In this document: positions 1-5,697 of the stretch, in pieces
How positions within the stretch are numbered: position 1 is the stretch's first letter
Layout: each line of letters opens with the position of its first letter
DNA from: Bacteroidales bacterium
GTDB lineage: Bacteria > Bacteroidota > Bacteroidia > Bacteroidales > UBA932
NCBI GenBank assembly: GCA_017509375.1
Contig: JAFWPT010000057.1
Location: forward strand, 1-5,861
Reading direction: 5' to 3'
Length of the DNA stretch: 5,861 nt
Made by a program: the position numbers and the translations under genes
The notes under the pieces: generated by a model
Told to the model about the DNA's origin: nothing
Database searches by the model: none
Seen by the model: the letters and a program-made list of their open reading frames with translations, nothing else

Positions 1-231
1 ATCCAGAGGGAATACCTTGAAAACATCGAAATCTTCATAGAATTTGAGCGGGTACTCGATTTTGGGGACGCGGTGGATCTTGTAGATGAGCCCGGCGTCT
101 TTGAGCCAGGTGATGGCTACTTCAAAGTCTTTTGCCCTGCCGCCCTTGATTTGCTTGAAAGCGTTCCAGGTCTGCCATTCGGCGGTGGGACCTGGAACGT
201 TTTGGAGCGTTTTCGTAGCAGGTCCTGCCAT
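1..231 (-). pseudogene. C-terminal fragment of a DUF4143-type AAA ATPase, 5' truncated and running off the left edge
   Basis: Read on the minus strand from about 165 down to 1, the sequence encodes GRAKDFEVAITWLKDAGL, then IYKIHRVPK and PLKFYEDFDVFKVFPLD. From memory this matches the stretch shortly after the middle of the Bacteroidota ATP-binding proteins with an N-terminal P-loop AAA domain and a C-terminal DUF4143 region (typically around 400 residues). The frame is open back to an ATG at 231-229, with a stop (TAA) at 279-277. The residues encoded by 231 to about 168 are low-complexity and come from the palindromic repeat, not from the family. No Walker A or B segment is found in any minus-strand frame before the next gene, so the nucleotide-binding half is gone. 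The fragment is probably a relic, possibly left by a rearrangement at the repeat. The 3' end lies outside the window, so whether the remaining C-terminus is intact is unknown. The family assignment rests on about 50 residues. Confidence 0.7.
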
Positions 232-255
232 CGGGAGGCAGACCTGGAACGCTTT
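158..255. repeat. Two tandem palindromic (REP-like) repeat units, period about 52 bp
   Basis: On the minus strand, copies begin at 255 (AAAGCGTTCCAGGTC) and at 203 (AAAACGTTCCAGGTC). Each continues about 36-40 bp with clear similarity through GGCAG(G)ACCTG. Each unit folds on itself. In the left unit, 158-172 pairs with 189-203 (15 bp including one G-U). In the right unit, 214-229 pairs imperfectly with 237-251 around a 7-nt loop. In addition, 158-176 and 237-255 are a perfect 19-bp inverted repeat. The left arm overlaps the ATPase fragment. No transposase or target-site duplication is visible. A dispersed palindromic intergenic repeat or a remnant of a small non-autonomous element are both possible. 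Confidence 0.75.
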
Positions 256-438
256 GGGAGGGAGATGGAAAGATTCTTAGCTTTTCCCGGTTTAACCGGG
301 GTGTGGGAATAACCGGATAGAGCGGGGATGACCTTTGGACCGTGGTGCCTTTTTTCCGGGGAGGCATGCTACTGCTGCTTGCAACGGCGGCAATCCTCAC
401 GCGACGGGCGTGAAGACTGCGCAGCGATGGCCAAGGTG
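256..438. other. Non-coding stretch between the repeat and cyuA; two small hairpins, no gene seen
   Basis: Together with the repeat at 158-255 this makes a gap of about 300 bases without a convincing gene. The open frames here give no recognisable protein and look compositional. Two short palindromes are visible: 286-300 (CCCGGTT, one T, AACCGGG) and 397-413 (TCACGC, 5-nt loop, GCGTGA). Neither is followed by a T-run in the direction of the cyuA transcript, so neither is a convincing intrinsic terminator. Either could still stabilise the 3' end of the cyuA mRNA. No tRNA or other RNA gene was recognised. Confidence 0.5.
286..300. other. 15-bp near-perfect palindrome CCCGGTTTAACCGGG
   Basis: Seven-base arms, CCCGGTT and AACCGGG, flank a single T. 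As RNA it would form a short GC-rich stem of about 5 bp with a TTTAA loop on either strand. There is no adjacent T-tract on the minus strand, the direction in which cyuA transcription would arrive. It may be a 3'-end hairpin for the minus-strand transcript or a protein-binding palindrome; the sequence does not decide. Confidence 0.35.
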
Positions 439-492
439 AAAGTTGATGCCGCTTCTACTCCCGGTAAAGTTGATGCCGCTTCTATTCCTTGT
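439..492. repeat. 27-bp tandem direct duplication across the cyuA stop codon
   Basis: Two adjacent 27-bp units, 439-465 and 466-492, share the first 19 bases exactly (AAAGTTGATGCCGCTTCTA) and differ at three of the remaining eight. The right unit carries the last two codons (Lys-Glu) and TAG stop of cyuA. The left unit carries a second in-frame TAG at 457-455, so both copies read Glu-stop-Lys-Arg-His-Gln-Leu on the minus strand. Because 27 is a multiple of three, the frame is kept. Replication slippage followed by divergence is the simplest explanation. Confidence 0.85.
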
Positions 493-1762
493 GCGTCATG
501 ATGTCGAGGACCATTTTGTCGGTTTCGCGCATGCCGAGGGAGCCGAGGCGGGTCATGTTGTGGATGCAGCGGTCTACGTCGTCTTCTATGAGGCCTTCGT
601 AAGAGGATACGGAGTGGTTCTGGATGGCAAGCATGGCGCTGAGGACGGCGGTGGAGACGCCGCTGCTGACTTTCAGGGCGCAGCTGGGCTTGGCTCCGTC
701 ACACACCATGCCGGCGAGGTTTGCAATCATGTTCTTTACGCTTGCCGCCACTTGCTCGAAGCCGCCTCCCATAAGGTAAGTGATGCCGCAGCTGCTTCCG
801 GTAGATGCCACTACGCAGCCGCACAGGGCACTCAGGCGGCCCAGGCTCTGCTTTATGTAGATAGCGGTCAAGTGGCTGAGTACCAGCGCCCTGGTGAGCT
901 CTTCTTCGGTGTTGTGATTCTCCTGGGCAAACACCACCACGGGCATGGTGGCAGCAATGCCCTGGTTGCCGCTGCCGGAATTGCTCATCACCGGAATCAT
1001 GGCTCCGGCCATACGGGCGTCGCATGCATTGGAGGTTGCACAAAGGATATGGCTGAAAATAGTATCACCGAAAATACCCTTGCCCAGGGGCCTGGAGAGG
1101 GTTTTGCCCAGTTCGTGTCCGTAATTGCCCTTCAAGGCTTCGCACGACGCGGCTTCGTTCAGCCTGCGGGCCTCGTTGATGAACTCTATGTCCTCCAGCG
1201 GAACGCTGACCGCAAAATCGTACACCTGGCGCAAAGTCAGTTCTTCCACTTTTTCTTCGGCATCTTCCGCCGTAAGGGATGAGCGGATATCCAGGGCCTG
1301 CCCGCAGCATGGGCCGTCCAGGAATACCAGGCCGGTATGCTCACGCGCTATTATCGCCCGGGACTCCTGCCCGCCGGCGGCACAACGCACATCAATGTAC
1401 AACAACTCATCGGATTCATCCGTAAGCCCAATCTTTATGCGGTCTTCCGACAGGTACTTTTTGGCCTTGGCGAGAGCTTCCGGATTGCAGTCTTTCAGGA
1501 CCTCCAGCTTGTAACTGCTCTTCCCTGTCAACGCCCCCAGAGCCACGGCGATAGGCAATCCGGTCATTCCGGTGCCGGGTATTCCCACCCCCATAGCGTT
1601 CTTGAGAATATTGGCACTCAGCTTGATGTCAATGGTTTCGGGTATTCTTCCAAGAGCCTCTTTTGCGTACGCGGTACAAAGGGCCACAGCCACCGGCTCG
1701 GTACATCCCACAGCGGGAACAACTTCTTTCTTGATAAGCTCGATTATCCGTGAATTGTCCAT
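482..1762 (-). CDS. cyuA: L-cysteine desulfidase, CyuA/YhaM (UPF0597) family
   Basis: This is a 426-residue cytoplasmic protein of the UPF0597 family, which includes E. coli CyuA (YhaM) and the archaeal iron-sulfur L-cysteine desulfidase. Family members split L-cysteine into pyruvate, ammonia and sulfide using an oxygen-sensitive [4Fe-4S] cluster; they resemble the alpha chain of iron-sulfur serine dehydratases. Visible landmarks are the N-terminal VGCTEPVAVAL with Cys20, the SNSGSGNQG segment in the second half, Cys314 in LCGCV, and a Cys354-X6-Cys361 pair in CDGAKPSC. The 40-residue spacing from Cys314 to Cys354 and the CX6C pair match the cysteines proposed as cluster ligands in the Methanocaldococcus enzyme, as I recall them. 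Full family length, no break. The ATG at 1762 gives the canonical N-terminus and lies 6 nt after a TATCTTTG box. Transcription is divergent from spt. Serine could also be a substrate; the sequence cannot decide. The symbol is assigned by homology. Confidence 0.93.
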   Translation of the reverse strand: MDNSRIIELIKKEVVPAVGCTEPVAVALCTAYAKEALGRIPETIDIKLSANILKNAMGVGIPGTGMTGLPIAVALGALTGKSSYKLEVLKDCNPEALAKAKKYLSEDRIKIGLTDESDELLYIDVRCAAGGQESRAIIAREHTGLVFLDGPCCGQALDIRSSLTAEDAEEKVEELTLRQVYDFAVSVPLEDIEFINEARRLNEAASCEALKGNYGHELGKTLSRPLGKGIFGDTIFSHILCATSNACDARMAGAMIPVMSNSGSGNQGIAATMPVVVFAQENHNTEEELTRALVLSHLTAIYIKQSLGRLSALCGCVVASTGSSCGITYLMGGGFEQVAASVKNMIANLAGMVCDGAKPSCALKVSSGVSTAVLSAMLAIQNHSVSSYEGLIEDDVDRCIHNMTRLGSLGMRETDKMVLDIMTHKE

Positions 1763-1767
1763 AGCTC

Positions 1768-1775
1768 CAAAGATA
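1768..1775 (-). promoter_or_regulatory. Bacteroidota -7 box TATCTTTG for cyuA, implying a leaderless mRNA
   Basis: Minus-strand TATCTTTG matches the TAnnTTTG element of the Bacteroidota housekeeping sigma factor exactly. The next bases are GAGCT and then the ATG at 1762, so a start site 5-7 nt after the box falls on or beside the start codon. A -33 TTTG-like element is weak; only a T-rich stretch is found at roughly the right distance. Confidence 0.6.
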
Positions 1776-1798
1776 GTGATTCTTTAATGAAAAATATC

Positions 1799-1806
1799 TA
1801 TATTTG
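1799..1806 (+). promoter_or_regulatory. Bacteroidota -7 box TATATTTG for the spt operon
   Basis: TATATTTG fits TAnnTTTG exactly and lies 32 bp before the spt ATG, which would give a 5' leader of roughly 25 nt. The leader is A/T-rich and ends CTATAAAA before the ATG, with no Shine-Dalgarno sequence, as is normal in this phylum. The -33 region (about 1775-1782) is poorly conserved and abuts the cyuA -7 box on the other strand. Confidence 0.6.
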
Positions 1807-1838
1807 TGAGTTAAAGTATTACTACCTTACCTATAAAA

Positions 1839-3029
1839 ATGGAAAAATTATTAAACAAGACCTGCTCCAAGTACACTCTTGCAGAGGAAGTCAAAGCAAA
1901 GGGTATTTATCCCTATTACAGACCCATTTCCTCCGGGCAGGATCCTCTGGTCACAATGGCGGACGGAAGCAAGGTCCTCATGTTCGGATCCAATTCCTAC
2001 CTCGGCCTTTCCGATGACCCCAGACTCAAGGAAGCGGCAATAGCTGCCGTTAAAAAATATGGCACCAGCTGCTCCGGAAGCCGTTTCCTGAACGGCACGC
2101 TGGACATTCATGAAGAACTCGAAGAGAAGCTTGCAAAATTCGTCGGCAAAGAAGAGGCCGTCACATACAGCACCGGATTCCAGGTGAACCTCGGCGTGGT
2201 GGGATGCCTCGGATTCCGTGGCGGATTCATCTTCCTGGACGCTCTGGACCACGCCTGTATCATAGACGGCAGCCGCCTGAGCTTCAGCGAGGTACGCAAG
2301 TTCCGCCACAACGATATGTCCGACCTTGAGAAGAAACTCTGGCTCACTCCCAGGGGTGCCAACAAACTCATCGTGGTGGACGGCGTTTACTCCATGGAAG
2401 GAGACCTCGCGCCCATTCCCCAGCTGGTTGAACTTTGCGAGAAATACAACGCCTCCCTCATGATAGACGACGCCCACGGCCTCGGAGTTGTGGGCGAAAA
2501 CGGCTCCGGCACCGCCAGCCACTTCGGCCTCACGGACAAGGTGGACCTTATAATGGGAACCTTCTCCAAGAGCTTCGGTTCCCTGGGAGGCTTCATAGCC
2601 GGCGACAGGACCGTCATCGAGTACCTCAAGCACAACTCACGCACCCTCATTTTCAGCGCGTCAATGACTCCCGCAGCCGTGGCCGCAGCCAGCAAGGCTC
2701 TGGATATCATGATAGAAGAGCCGGAGCGCCGCGAGCACCTCTGGGAAGTGACCCGCCACGCCCAGAAGGCATTCAAGGACGCCGGATTCGATACCGGACA
2801 CACCCAGTCCCCTATCATCCCGCTGTTCGTGCGAGACACTTTCAAGGCCATGACGATAGTGAAACTGGCCTACGAGGCCGGAGTGTTCATCACCCCCGTC
2901 ATAGCCCCGGCGGTCCCCGAAAAGGACGTGCTCATACGCTTCGCTCTTATGGCCACCCATACGGTGGAACAGGTAGATGAGGCCGTAGAAAAGCTCACGA
3001 AGATATTCAAATCCCTCGATATCATATGA
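1839..3029 (+). CDS. spt: Serine palmitoyltransferase (PLP-dependent alpha-oxoamine synthase)
   Basis: This 396-residue, fold-type I PLP enzyme condenses L-serine with a long-chain acyl thioester, releasing CO2 to form 3-ketosphinganine, the first committed step of bacterial sphingolipid synthesis. It acts as a homodimer in the cytoplasm or at the inner face of the membrane. The active-site residues stand at the positions known for the Sphingobacterium multivorum enzyme: His138 (LDHACIIDGS, stacking on PLP), Asp210 and His213 (IDDAHGLG), the Schiff-base Lys244 (GTFSKSFGSLGG), and Arg367 (LIRFALMATHT, substrate carboxylate). The close relatives KBL and BioF share the fold. The extended N-terminus (YPYYRPISS) and the numbering match favour Spt, as does the neighbouring reductase. 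The ATG at 1839 starts a normal-length protein. The stop overlaps the next start by 4 bp (ATGA), suggesting translational coupling. The host is therefore very probably a sphingolipid producer, as are most gut Bacteroidales. Confidence 0.95.
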   Translation: MEKLLNKTCSKYTLAEEVKAKGIYPYYRPISSGQDPLVTMADGSKVLMFGSNSYLGLSDDPRLKEAAIAAVKKYGTSCSGSRFLNGTLDIHEELEEKLAKFVGKEEAVTYSTGFQVNLGVVGCLGFRGGFIFLDALDHACIIDGSRLSFSEVRKFRHNDMSDLEKKLWLTPRGANKLIVVDGVYSMEGDLAPIPQLVELCEKYNASLMIDDAHGLGVVGENGSGTASHFGLTDKVDLIMGTFSKSFGSLGGFIAGDRTVIEYLKHNSRTLIFSASMTPAAVAAASKALDIMIEEPERREHLWEVTRHAQKAFKDAGFDTGHTQSPIIPLFVRDTFKAMTIVKLAYEAGVFITPVIAPAVPEKDVLIRFALMATHTVEQVDEAVEKLTKIFKSLDII

Positions 3030-3820
3030 TTATCCTCATCACGGGCATCAGCTCCGGCTTCGGCAGGGCAATGGCCACCCGGCTCCGGGCCGACGGTCAC
3101 ACGGTATATGGCACTCACCGCAAAGAAGTGGAGCCCATCCCCGGAGTCAAGTACATCAAGGCTGACGTCCGCAACGAGGAGGACTGCAAAAACGCAGTAC
3201 AGACAGTTCTGGACGAGCAGGGACGGATAGATGTCTTCATCAACAACGCCGGCATGGGCATTGGAGGCCCACTGGAATTCAGCACCCTGGAGCAAGCTCA
3301 AACCCAGATGGACGTGAACTGGATGGGTATGGTGCGTTGCCTGCACTTCGTACTGCCCGCCATGCGCAAGCAGAAAAGCGGACGCATCATCTGCTTCAGC
3401 TCCATCGGCGGTCTTATGGGCCTTCCGTTCCAGGGGCTATACTCCGCCAGCAAATTTGCCATTGAAGGCTACTGCGAAGCCCTCCGCATGGAGGTACGTG
3501 CCCACGGCATCAAGGTGGTGGTGATTGAACCGGGCGACTTTGCCACTTCTTTCACCGCCAGCCGCGACTCCATAGGAGGCAGCGAAGCCCACGAGGCTTA
3601 TCCCGCCTACGCCCGCTCTCTTGCCAGCATAGAGCACGACGAGACTTCCGGACTCAAGCCGGAGTTCCTGGCAGAGCGCATAAGCAAGATAGTGAAGGCC
3701 CGCAATCCCAGGTACAGTTACATCATTTCTACTCTTGAACAGCGCCTTTCCGTGCTGCTCAAGGCCATACTCCCCGCGAACTGGTTCGAAGCAATACTCA
3801 GAAGTTATTACAAATTATAG
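3026..3820 (+). CDS. Short-chain dehydrogenase, candidate 3-ketosphinganine reductase
   Basis: This 264-residue classical SDR with a Rossmann fold carries the full motif set: TGISSGFG at residues 6-13 (nucleotide binding), Asp47 after the third strand, NNAG at 73-76, catalytic Asn98, Ser126, Tyr139 and Lys143 (YSASK), and IEPGDF after the active site. Arg32-Lys33 at the end of the second strand suggest NADPH rather than NADH. The ATG lies inside the end of spt (ATGA), leaving only five residues before the TG motif, normal for the family. The direct overlap with spt makes reduction of 3-ketosphinganine to sphinganine the best guess. This is inference from position and cofactor type; SDR sequence alone does not give the substrate. 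The C-terminal segment (LSVLLKAILPANWFEAILRS) is hydrophobic and amphipathic and could bind membrane, fitting a lipid substrate. Other possibilities are a 3-oxoacyl or steroid-like reductase. Confidence 0.88.
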   Translation: MIILITGISSGFGRAMATRLRADGHTVYGTHRKEVEPIPGVKYIKADVRNEEDCKNAVQTVLDEQGRIDVFINNAGMGIGGPLEFSTLEQAQTQMDVNWMGMVRCLHFVLPAMRKQKSGRIICFSSIGGLMGLPFQGLYSASKFAIEGYCEALRMEVRAHGIKVVVIEPGDFATSFTASRDSIGGSEAHEAYPAYARSLASIEHDETSGLKPEFLAERISKIVKARNPRYSYIISTLEQRLSVLLKAILPANWFEAILRSYYKL

Positions 3821-5694
3821 TGAAAACCACATTTAACATACACTACCGCACGCAATGGGGCGAGAGCCTCTGCGTAGTGCTGCAAGACACAAAGTATCCT
3901 ATGAAATGGAACGAGGGCGCCATCTGGAGCGTCTCCGTGAACGTGCCTGCAGCCGCCCTTAAAGATTACTGGTACGTAGTAATGAGAGACGGCGTGATTG
4001 CCCGCAGCGAGTGGGAGCACCATAGCGCCAAGTCCGCCGCCGTCATAGACGACAGTTGGAACGACTGCCCGACAGAAGGATGTCCCTTCGTGCGCAAGCA
4101 TACGGCGGAGCTCTTCGACCGGCCGGGATTCCGCGGCGCCGGCACCGCAGTACCGGTGTTCTCCCTCCGCAGCAAAGACGACTTCGGCATAGGCGATTTC
4201 CGCGACCTGCACGCCCTTACCGACTGGGCCGCCGCCACCGGGCAGTGCATAGTGCAGCTGCTTCCCGTGAACGACACCACCCGCAAGGGACAATGGAAAG
4301 ATTCCTACCCCTACAGCCCCATATCTTCATTTGCGCTGCACCCGTTGTACCTGCGCCTGCAAGAGATTGGTGTAAAAGCGGATGCGGCCTTCCTGAAGGA
4401 GCAGAAAGCGCTCAACGGACTGCCCGAAATAGACTATCCTCGCGTCTTCAAGGCCAAGATGGCCCATGTGCGCAAGGCCTGGGAAGCCTGCAAGGAAAAG
4501 GATCTCAAGGCCTCCGCTTTCAAGCGTTTCTGCAAGGACAACGCCTACTGGCTCGACGAGTACGCCGAATTCTGCGCCAAGCGCGACGGCAACGAAGCGG
4601 ATTACTGGCGCTGGATACAGTGGCACCTGGAGCGGCAGTTCGCGGATGAGGTGAAGTATGCCCGTTCCAAAGGCGTACACTTCAAGGGCGACCTCCCCAT
4701 AGGCGTGAGCGCCGACAGCGCCGACGCCCATTTCCACCCTCAGCTCTTCAACCTGGATTCAAGTGCCGGGGCACCGCCGGATTTCTTCAGCGCAGAGGGC
4801 CAGAACTGGGGTTTCCCCACCTACAACTGGGAAGAAATGGCCAAAGACGGCTACGCCTGGTGGAAATCGCGCCTCCGCAAGATGAGCGAATTCTTCGACG
4901 CCTTCCGCATCGACCACATACTTGGATTCTTCCGTATCTGGGAAATTCCCTCCCAGTACAAGAGCGGTTCTATGGGCCATTTCAACCCGGCCATACCTTA
5001 TGCCGAGGACGAAATCCGCATGATGGGTCTGCCGCTGGAAGGGCTGTTCCTGCCCGATCCCCGCAACCCCGGCTGCGTGCAGCCCCGCATTCTTCCGGAA
5101 TCCGACAAGCTTCCGCAACCGCAGAAAGAGCAGTTCGGAGCCCTCTACAACGACTTCTTCTTCCACCGCAACGACAGCCTGTGGCGCTACAACGCCGAGC
5201 GAAAGCTGCCGGAACTGCTGGATGCCACCGGAATGCTAGCTTGCGGTGAGGACCTGGGTATGGTGCCCGACTGCGTGAGCGGCGTCATGGCGAAGGAAAC
5301 CATTCTGTCCCTGGAAATGGCTAATATGGACAAGGGGCGCCCTTGGCCCTACCTTGCCGTGTGCGCTTCATCTTCCCACGATATGGCCACGCTGCGTATG
5401 CAGTACGCCGAGGAAAACGGCCGCGACATGGAGCCCTGGGAGGTGCGCCGCGCCCTTTGGGGACATCTGGAATCGCCCCCCATGCTCGCCATTTTCCCGC
5501 TTCAGGACTGGCTTGCCCTGGACGGCAAACTCCGCCGCCCGGATTACGAAAACGAGCGCATCAACCAGCCCGCCGACCCGAATCACCACTGGCGTTTCCG
5601 CCTTCACATCAATGTAGAAGAACTCCCGAAGGCCGGTCCGCTCAATGTGGAAATCATCGGAATGCTTAAAGATTCAAACCGTTACAATCAATAG
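3820..5694 (+). CDS. malQ: 4-alpha-glucanotransferase (amylomaltase), CBM20-GH77, compact form
   Basis: This 624-residue cytoplasmic enzyme moves alpha-1,4-glucan segments between maltooligosaccharides or onto glycogen-like acceptors during maltose, starch and glycogen use. Residues 1 to about 85 resemble one CBM20 starch-binding domain (YRTQWGESLCVVL, then IWSVSVNVP and YWYVVMRDG). GH77 begins near residue 105 (GTAVPVFSLRS, GIGDF at 123-127). All three catalytic acids are present: nucleophile Asp365 (FRIDHILGFFRIWEIP), acid/base Glu477 (CGEDLGMVP) and Asp521 (SSSHDMATL). From memory, Bacteroides MalQ and plant DPE2 are about 890-950 residues, with two CBM20 domains and a long insertion between nucleophile and acid/base. 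Here the second CBM20 is absent, and the insertion is shortened around residues 400-412, yet still longer than in Thermus MalQ. The start is GTG sharing one base with the SDR stop (TAGTG); it gives the expected first CBM20 strand, and no upstream ATG is available without running into the SDR gene. Confidence 0.95.
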   Translation: MKTTFNIHYRTQWGESLCVVLQDTKYPMKWNEGAIWSVSVNVPAAALKDYWYVVMRDGVIARSEWEHHSAKSAAVIDDSWNDCPTEGCPFVRKHTAELFDRPGFRGAGTAVPVFSLRSKDDFGIGDFRDLHALTDWAAATGQCIVQLLPVNDTTRKGQWKDSYPYSPISSFALHPLYLRLQEIGVKADAAFLKEQKALNGLPEIDYPRVFKAKMAHVRKAWEACKEKDLKASAFKRFCKDNAYWLDEYAEFCAKRDGNEADYWRWIQWHLERQFADEVKYARSKGVHFKGDLPIGVSADSADAHFHPQLFNLDSSAGAPPDFFSAEGQNWGFPTYNWEEMAKDGYAWWKSRLRKMSEFFDAFRIDHILGFFRIWEIPSQYKSGSMGHFNPAIPYAEDEIRMMGLPLEGLFLPDPRNPGCVQPRILPESDKLPQPQKEQFGALYNDFFFHRNDSLWRYNAERKLPELLDATGMLACGEDLGMVPDCVSGVMAKETILSLEMANMDKGRPWPYLAVCASSSHDMATLRMQYAEENGRDMEPWEVRRALWGHLESPPMLAIFPLQDWLALDGKLRRPDYENERINQPADPNHHWRFRLHINVEELPKAGPLNVEIIGMLKDSNRYNQ

Positions 5695-5697
5695 AAA

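Noticed and set aside
158..203. Left palindromic unit as a plus-strand terminator (stem followed by TTTT)
   Set aside because: There is no plus-strand gene upstream of it in the window, and the T-run is part of the stem; it is better explained as a repeat unit.
158..255. CRISPR-like array
   Set aside because: Only two units are present, they are near-contiguous palindromes without distinct spacers, and there are no cas genes nearby.
73..312. Plus-strand open frame of 79 codons across the ATPase fragment and repeat
   Set aside because: It is antisense to the recognisable ATPase sequence in its first part and runs through the palindromic repeat in the rest; the protein resembles nothing.
122..400. 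Minus-strand open frame of 92 codons in the left intergenic region
   Set aside because: It is in a different frame from the ATPase fragment, is rich in Arg, Pro and Ser, and passes through both palindromic units; it appears non-coding.
397..413. TCACGC/GCGTGA hairpin as an intrinsic terminator of cyuA
   Set aside because: The 6-bp stem is short and no T-run follows it on the minus strand, so it does not meet the usual form of an intrinsic terminator.
443..1282. Plus-strand open frame of 279 codons opposite cyuA
   Set aside because: It lies wholly antisense to the well-supported cyuA gene over most of its length, is rich in Ala, Gly, His and Val as expected from reading a GC-rich gene backwards, and shows no known motif.
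1787..2017. Alternative plus-strand start at 1787 upstream of spt
   Set aside because: It is out of frame with spt and would begin upstream of the predicted transcript start; its protein matches no family.
1851..2633. Minus-strand open frame of 260 codons opposite spt
   Set aside because: It is the codon-composition shadow of spt, with no recognisable domain and no promoter or leader of its own.
1839..3029. Glycine C-acetyltransferase (KBL) or 8-amino-7-oxononanoate synthase (BioF) for the spt gene
   Set aside because: The fold and PLP residues are shared, but the N-terminus, residue numbering and overlapping reductase fit serine palmitoyltransferase better; there is no threonine dehydrogenase or biotin gene alongside.
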